From positions 650,309 to 660,308 of the forward strand of contig KV908361.1 of the NCBI GenBank assembly GCA_002005505.1: DNA of 10,000 nucleotides. The letters are read 5' to 3'. The DNA comes from Botryococcus braunii (taxonomy: Eukaryota > Chlorophyta > Trebouxiophyceae). Positions 6,625-10,000 of this stretch are shown piece by piece (the first letter of the stretch is position 1; each line of letters begins with the position of its first letter). The position numbers and the translations under genes are program-made. Under the pieces are notes generated by a model. It saw nothing but the letters and a program-made list of their open reading frames with translations, was not told the origin of the DNA and did not search any database.

Positions 6625-7448
6625 GTTGCACTCCCAAGATTGATGCTCTTGTGGAGAAGTTTGGCGTTGCTGATGATGGGCGTGGGGTTGATACCCCCAT
6701 GTCCAAGGACTTCGTGGCTAGCAGCAGACCCGAGTCCTCAGATGGTATGTCACATGGGGCTGGTGCCCCTCTGCCACTTGGTCATCGATACTGCGAGTTA
6801 ATTGGATCGTTGCTGTACATAGCCAATACGACCCGGCCTGACATTTCTCAGGCTGTTGGAGTGTTGTCAAGGTATAGAATGACACCCACTACCTCACACT
6901 GGAATGAGGCCATTCGAGTGCTGAAGTACTTGAGAGATACCAGAGAGTTAGCTCTTACTCTGGGTGGAAAGGGCCCTGAGCTAGAAGGCTATGTTGATGC
7001 CGACTATGCTGGGGACCTGGACCACAGGTATTCCACCACTGGCTATGTTCTATCAGTCTATGGAAGTGCCGTGGTTTGGGGAAGCAAGAAGCAGAGCTCA
7101 GTTGCTACCTCAACTGTGCAAGCTGAGTTTATGGCAGCTGGCCATATTGTGAAGGAAGCCAACTGGCTAAGGGGCTTCTTGGAAGAGATATGGGCTGCAC
7201 CTTGGAGGGTCAAATTTTTCTGTGACAACCAAGGATGCATTTCCAATTTACGGAACCCCCTGTATTCCAAATTCACAAAGCACGTTGCAGTAAGCTTCCA
7301 CTACGCTAGGGAAGCTATGGCACTTGGGCAGGTAGATATCCTCTATGTGGAATCTGCTCGCAATGTGGCTGACATTATGACCAAGCCACTTGCCAAGCCC
7401 GTGTTTGTTGGTCATTGTGATTCACGAGGTTTGAGAAGATACACATAA
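6582..7448 (+). CDS. pol: pol, C-terminal part: end of RT domain and RNase H
   Basis: Continues pol one frame away. The first native residues are near VQGTISM (from about 6600); the ATG at 6582 lies in sequence that belongs to the preceding frame and is not a credible start. It contains the RT tail CELIGSLLYIANTTRPDIS and LKYLRDT. The copia RNase H follows with its acidic residues visible: EGYVDADYAGD (D139), QAEFMA (E182), FFCDNQG (D215) and NVADIMTKPL (D264, numbered from 6582). The enzyme removes RNA from the RNA:DNA hybrid during reverse transcription. It ends TAA at 7446-7448, only 20 bp before the 3' LTR, so no further gene follows. Length and order are normal for copia; only the link to RT is broken. 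Confidence 0.92.
   Translation: MSGPTHRVQGTISMSCTPKIDALVEKFGVADDGRGVDTPMSKDFVASSRPESSDGMSHGAGAPLPLGHRYCELIGSLLYIANTTRPDISQAVGVLSRYRMTPTTSHWNEAIRVLKYLRDTRELALTLGGKGPELEGYVDADYAGDLDHRYSTTGYVLSVYGSAVVWGSKKQSSVATSTVQAEFMAAGHIVKEANWLRGFLEEIWAAPWRVKFFCDNQGCISNLRNPLYSKFTKHVAVSFHYAREAMALGQVDILYVESARNVADIMTKPLAKPVFVGHCDSRGLRRYT
6595..6603 (+). other. Frameshift between reverse transcriptase and RNase H
   Basis: The frame with DFLGCQVLR ends in unrelated residues and a TGA (6622-6624), while the conserved continuation ISMS...KIDALVEKFGV is one frame over. The switch point is within a few bases of 6598. It is the size and direction of a single-base deletion, the same kind as the break near 3150. No programmed shift is known at this place in copia elements. 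Confidence 0.85.
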
Positions 7449-7455
7449 AGCATGC

Positions 7456-7468
7456 AGGCAAGGGGAAG
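7456..7468 (+). promoter_or_regulatory. Polypurine tract
   Basis: AGGCAAGGGGAAG directly abuts the TG of the 3' LTR; the uninterrupted purine part is 7460-7468. This is the normal position of the RNase-H-resistant primer for plus-strand synthesis. Confidence 0.9.
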
Positions 7469-7671
7469 TGTTGAGTTCTGAACATTATTATTGAATGCCT
7501 TGTGGTTTAAGTGATCTTCATGTGTGCACTATTAGGATATGGGTCCATTGAGAACATAAGGTACCTTGAGACACGGCAGATTCTGGACGTTTTCGAACAT
7601 AAGGTACAATCCTATCTAGATCACACGTTTGTCGGATGAACTCTTAAGGCTGCCCCACCGGAGTGAATACC

Positions 7672-7806
7672 AACTGGTTGTGAAAGATGCTGGGCATTAC
7701 CAGATGCAAGTCTTGTCCAACAGTTGTGTGTGACACTCAGCAGACAGTCGTACGGACTGTAGCTGGAGTAACTTCGTCTATTGACGACCTGTCTGCTTTG
7801 TACAGG
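7672..7806 (+). repeat. LTR-internal direct repeat, unit 1 (3' LTR)
   Basis: Third copy of the 135-bp unit. Its one private base is A at 7708. It is followed by GTACGGTGCGG as in the 5' LTR. Confidence 0.95.
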
Positions 7807-7999
7807 TACGGTGCGGCAGTGTGTGTTGTATCATTGTTGCTATTGTGAGAGTGAACAAGCTTAGTGTACCCTGTAGTCACTCAAACAGATAAGGGACAGT
7901 GACTTCAGGGAGTATAGGCATGTACTTGAACGTAGCCGTCTAGAGCCTTATCTAGTGATTGCTTGATCGGTGCTTGTGTACAAGATAATGATGTAACGG

Positions 8000-8134
8000 A
8001 ACTGGTTGTGAAAGATGCTGGGCATTACCAGATGCTAGTCTTGTCCAACAGTTGTGTGTGACACTCAGCAGACAGTCGTACGGACTGCAGCTGGAGTAAC
8101 TTCGTCTATTGACGACCTGTCTGCTTTGTACAGG
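8000..8134 (+). repeat. LTR-internal direct repeat, unit 2 (3' LTR)
   Basis: Fourth copy of the 135-bp unit, 328 bp after unit 1. Its one private base is C at 8088. The inverted repeat ACAGTCGTACGGACTGT is intact in its core. Confidence 0.95.
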
Positions 8135-8162
8135 GAAAGCCGATTGCCCATAACCTTTCACA

Positions 8163-8167
8163 GGTCT
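8163..8167. repeat. Target-site duplication GGTCT (right copy)
   Basis: Identical to 1158-1162 and directly after the CA end of the 3' LTR. Host intron sequence continues with GAGCCATTTATG. Confidence 0.95.
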
Positions 8168-8275
8168 GAGCCATTTATGACGAAGGCATCCAGCCTTCTA
8201 GCTGAATATGAAGAAGATCCAAATGGGACCTTTAGTCCGATACATGTGAATGCAGCAATTGCCTCGTGCGTGCAT

Positions 8276-8545
<270 letters not shown>

Positions 8546-8984
8546 GCACGCTGAACCACATGGAGTTGTGTGTGACTTTAGACTGAGCAGTCCAGATTCA
8601 CAGGTGTGCTTACAGCACCTGCAGGGTAGAAATGAGAAGTCTGCCTCCCGTGTCAAAATCTGATGTCATGACTTGGAAAGGATGTACAGGCTGCGTTAAT
8701 TTTCAGTTGTGCAACTAGTGGACTGAATTCCACAGATGCAAGTGCACGTGGAATATACCTAATGTGGCGCTTCATATCTCAGCCAGGGATGTTCGCATGG
8801 CCATCACAAATAAAGTTTTCTTTGATGGCCACCGATGGTAGATGTCTCACCACCTGTTTCTCACCCGTATTTTTTACGTGTGTTTCTCTCGTTCAATTGC
8901 ATACGCCTAATAGTGCCTTTGATACAACTTATATCCTCCAGGTCGTTGAAATATGAGCTGTGAAGTTCTACAATGGGGTACTAG
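8546..8984 (+). other. Host intron sequence after the microsatellite
   Basis: 439 bp with no recognised gene or repeat. It ends ACAATGGGGTACTAG, the acceptor for the next exon. The reading frame of that exon is blocked upstream by the TAG that forms the acceptor itself (8982-8984), which fits an exon starting at 8985. Confidence 0.65.
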
Positions 8985-9149
8985 GATGGTGGATGTACGT
9001 TTCCTGGCGCATACTCTGGTCTACGTCTTCTACGCTGCCGCGCGCTGGATGAAATGTCAGCAAGTCTGAAACAATGGGCTGCTTCGGAGTTGTTGAAGAC
9101 ACCGACCTACGACTACAAACGGGTGGAGCCTCTAAGCCAGGAATTTAAG
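8985..9149 (+). CDS. Host gene exon: DUF3638-family protein, GLRLLR segment
   Basis: Phase 0 at both ends, so it joins DIQ of the exon at 816-1017 directly. It reads DGGCTFPGAYSGLRLLRC, then RALDEMSASLKQWAASELL, then KTPTYDYKRVEPLSQEFK. In the family, a glycine-Phe-Pro then aromatic/Leu-rich strand followed by an amphipathic helix that recruits a short polar segment lies at this distance after the QLVY motif, and this exon fits that place. The 3' end is AAG|GTGAGA (9149/9150), a strong donor. An alternative acceptor at 9060 (TGTCAG) would give a shorter exon in the same frame but with a phase that does not match the exon before it, so 8985 is preferred. Confidence 0.7.
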
Positions 9150-9679
9150 GTGAGAGGTAACCTGCAGAATTAATCAAAGGGCTTTGAACCTGGACCCATC
9201 GATGCCTGGGTTTTTTCCGCCTAGAGAATAAGCTTGGGAAGCTGCCCAGCATGACAAGTTGGGGAGTTAACAGGCGAATGGCTGATTTTTAATCACACCT
9301 TAGATTTTAAATCTGTAACTAAGCAAAATATGTTTGCGCATTAAATAATTTATTCCTTAAACCGGGCTGTCAGGCTAGCAAGCACAGTGCAATGCACCTG
9401 GTATCAGTGCCTTGATCCCCCTAGCCTTGACTACAACGCGCCAGTAGCATGTCGCTGTAGCAGTATCTGTGCTATTCCTTTGAATGGCAACGTTGCCTTT
9501 AAAGATTACTGCAACGTGATCCATAATATCCCTGGGGCTGACATGGGCTTCAGGTGGATGTTACATAAATGCACATCTTTGCATTGATGGACATATGCCT
9601 TTACTTGGAAATCAACTAAATGATAGAAAATAGCTTAAGGAGCTCAATTTGATTTATTTGACAAGGTTTGGTTGTGCAG
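9150..9679 (+). other. Host intron, 530 bp, phase 0
   Basis: From GTGAGA (9150) to TTGGTTGTGCAG (9679). It is AT-rich in the middle (about 9285-9360). A 66-codon open frame at 9387-9587 has no recognisable content, and nothing else is seen. Confidence 0.7.
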
Positions 9680-9861
9680 GGGGCTATCGCAAGCGCGGTA
9701 ACTGATGCAAAGAGGCATGTTGACGACTTGCTGGGCGATTTCCGTTGTATGCTGGATTCGTCTCAATTCCAGCAGATTCTTGCTATTCGAGCCTTGTTGG
9801 CCCAAGGAGTGCTTCTTAGTTCTCTCATCAAACGCAATCGGGTTGAGTATGGAGTCAACAG
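9680..9861 (+). CDS. Host gene exon: DUF3638/DUF3645-type RALLAQGVLL...RVEYGV segment
   Basis: Begins in phase 0 after TGCAG: GAIASAVTDAKRHVDDLL, then MLDSSQFQQILAIRALLAQG and VLLSSLIKRNRVEYGVN. The last part is the most diagnostic piece of host protein in the window. From memory, the family has LRGLLAxGxLxxxLxKRxRVxYG shortly before a conserved AVPFRAKD segment, which would lie in the next exon to the right. The exon ends AACAG|GTAATA in phase 2; without splicing, the frame stops at once at TAA 9863-9865. The gene continues beyond the window. The protein's cellular role is unknown to me. Confidence 0.82.
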
Positions 9862-9954
9862 GTAATACGAATAGTGAACCCCTGCACAATATGCTAGTGA
9901 AAGCACATGCTAAGGATGGTTAGCTAGTTTTAGCCTGTGCTTCCGCTATGGTAA

Positions 9955-9998
<44 letters not shown>

Positions 9999-10000
9999 TA
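9862..10000 (+). other. Partial host intron (5' part)
   Basis: Begins GTAATA after the AACAG exon end and runs out of the window. It contains the poly(A) tract and nothing else recognised. Confidence 0.6.
9958..9996. repeat. Poly(A) tract, 39 bases
   Basis: An uninterrupted run of A preceded by AATGT, so TGTAA overlaps its start, followed by GATA at the window end. It may be a simple homopolymer, or the tail of a small non-LTR insertion; no target duplication can be checked because the right side is cut off. Confidence 0.95.

Larger units (their letters stand above)
1163..8162 (+). mobile_element. Complete Ty1/copia LTR retrotransposon, 7,000 bp
   Basis: Layout: 694-bp LTR, tRNA primer site, leader, gag, protease, integrase, reverse transcriptase, RNase H, purine tract, 694-bp LTR. 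Integrase lying before reverse transcriptase defines the copia order. Flanks carry GGTCT target duplications. The two LTRs differ at 1199/7505, 1240/7546, 1367/7673, 1402/7708, 1443/7749, 1699/8005 and 1782/8088, seven substitutions in 694 bp with no indel, so the copy is young. Even so, the coding region has one in-frame stop and two frame changes, so this copy is probably not autonomous, unless those are sequencing or assembly errors. No envelope-like gene and no extra ORF lies between RNase H and the 3' LTR. Use of a half-tRNA primer recalls Drosophila copia. Confidence 0.98.
7469..8162 (+). repeat. 3' LTR (694 bp)
   Basis: Matches the 5' LTR with seven substitutions. It begins TGTTGAG after the purine tract and ends TTTCACA before the target copy GGTCT. 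Its last bases again include GCCCATAACC (8146-8155), but here no PBS follows, so the junction hairpin exists only at the 5' LTR. Confidence 0.97.

Noticed and set aside
7449..7468. Possible envelope-like or accessory ORF after RNase H
   Set aside because: Only 20 bp, mostly purine tract, separate the RNase H stop from the 3' LTR.
9387..9587. 66-codon open frame in the intron between the last two exons
   Set aside because: The neighbouring exons join in phase without it, and its residues show no similarity to the family or any domain I know.

Overview
This is a piece of a eukaryotic nuclear genome. Two things dominate it: part of an intron-rich host gene, and a complete 7,000-bp Ty1/copia LTR retrotransposon sitting in one of that gene's introns in the same orientation. 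The evidence for a eukaryote is GT-AG introns with matching phases, long dinucleotide and homopolymer microsatellites inside introns, and a copia element primed by the eukaryotic initiator tRNA. The species is not identifiable from the sequence. The primer-binding site fits a plant/green-algal-type initiator Met tRNA slightly better than an animal type, and the overall style resembles a microalga or other protist; this is a weak inference.

Host gene, + strand, internal part only. Four exons join in one open frame: 193-485, 816-1017, 8985-9149 and 9680-9861, with intron phases 2, 0 and 0 and a phase-2 exit. They encode about 280 residues that read collinearly like the DUF3638/DUF3645 superfamily of very large eukaryotic proteins: a PEW...SLKLK segment, an ILDESDELL Walker-B-like motif, NLVYACG, GLRLLR, then IRALLAQGVLL...RVEYGV. 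Introns carry a (CA)26 tract (1-52), a long (TG)n tract with a CG core (8276-8545) and a 39-base poly(A) (9958-9996).

Retrotransposon, 1163-8162. It is flanked by a perfect 5-bp target duplication GGTCT. The 694-bp LTRs (1163-1856 and 7469-8162) start TGT and end ACA and differ at 7 positions with no indels, about 99.0% identical, so the insertion is young. Each LTR holds an internal 135-bp duplication. The PBS (1857-1870) pairs with the anticodon arm of initiator tRNA-Met rather than with its 3' end, as in Drosophila copia. A purine tract (7456-7468) precedes the 3' LTR. Between the LTRs are a leader (1857-2245), gag (2246 to about 3216), then protease, integrase, reverse transcriptase and RNase H (to 7448), the copia order. 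The coding region is broken three times: a TAA in gag (2513-2515), a frame change just before the zinc knuckle (about 3129-3174), and a frame change between RT and RNase H (about 6595-6603). All catalytic residues are otherwise visible.

The most unusual signals are the tRNA-related structure at the LTR/PBS junction (a perfect 10-bp hairpin in which the end of the LTR carries the sense anticodon-arm sequence, plus extended antisense similarity to a tRNA 5' half), the duplicated segment inside each LTR, and a CATAAGGTAC motif occurring six times, in both LTRs and in the pol linker. I saw no wholly new gene system.
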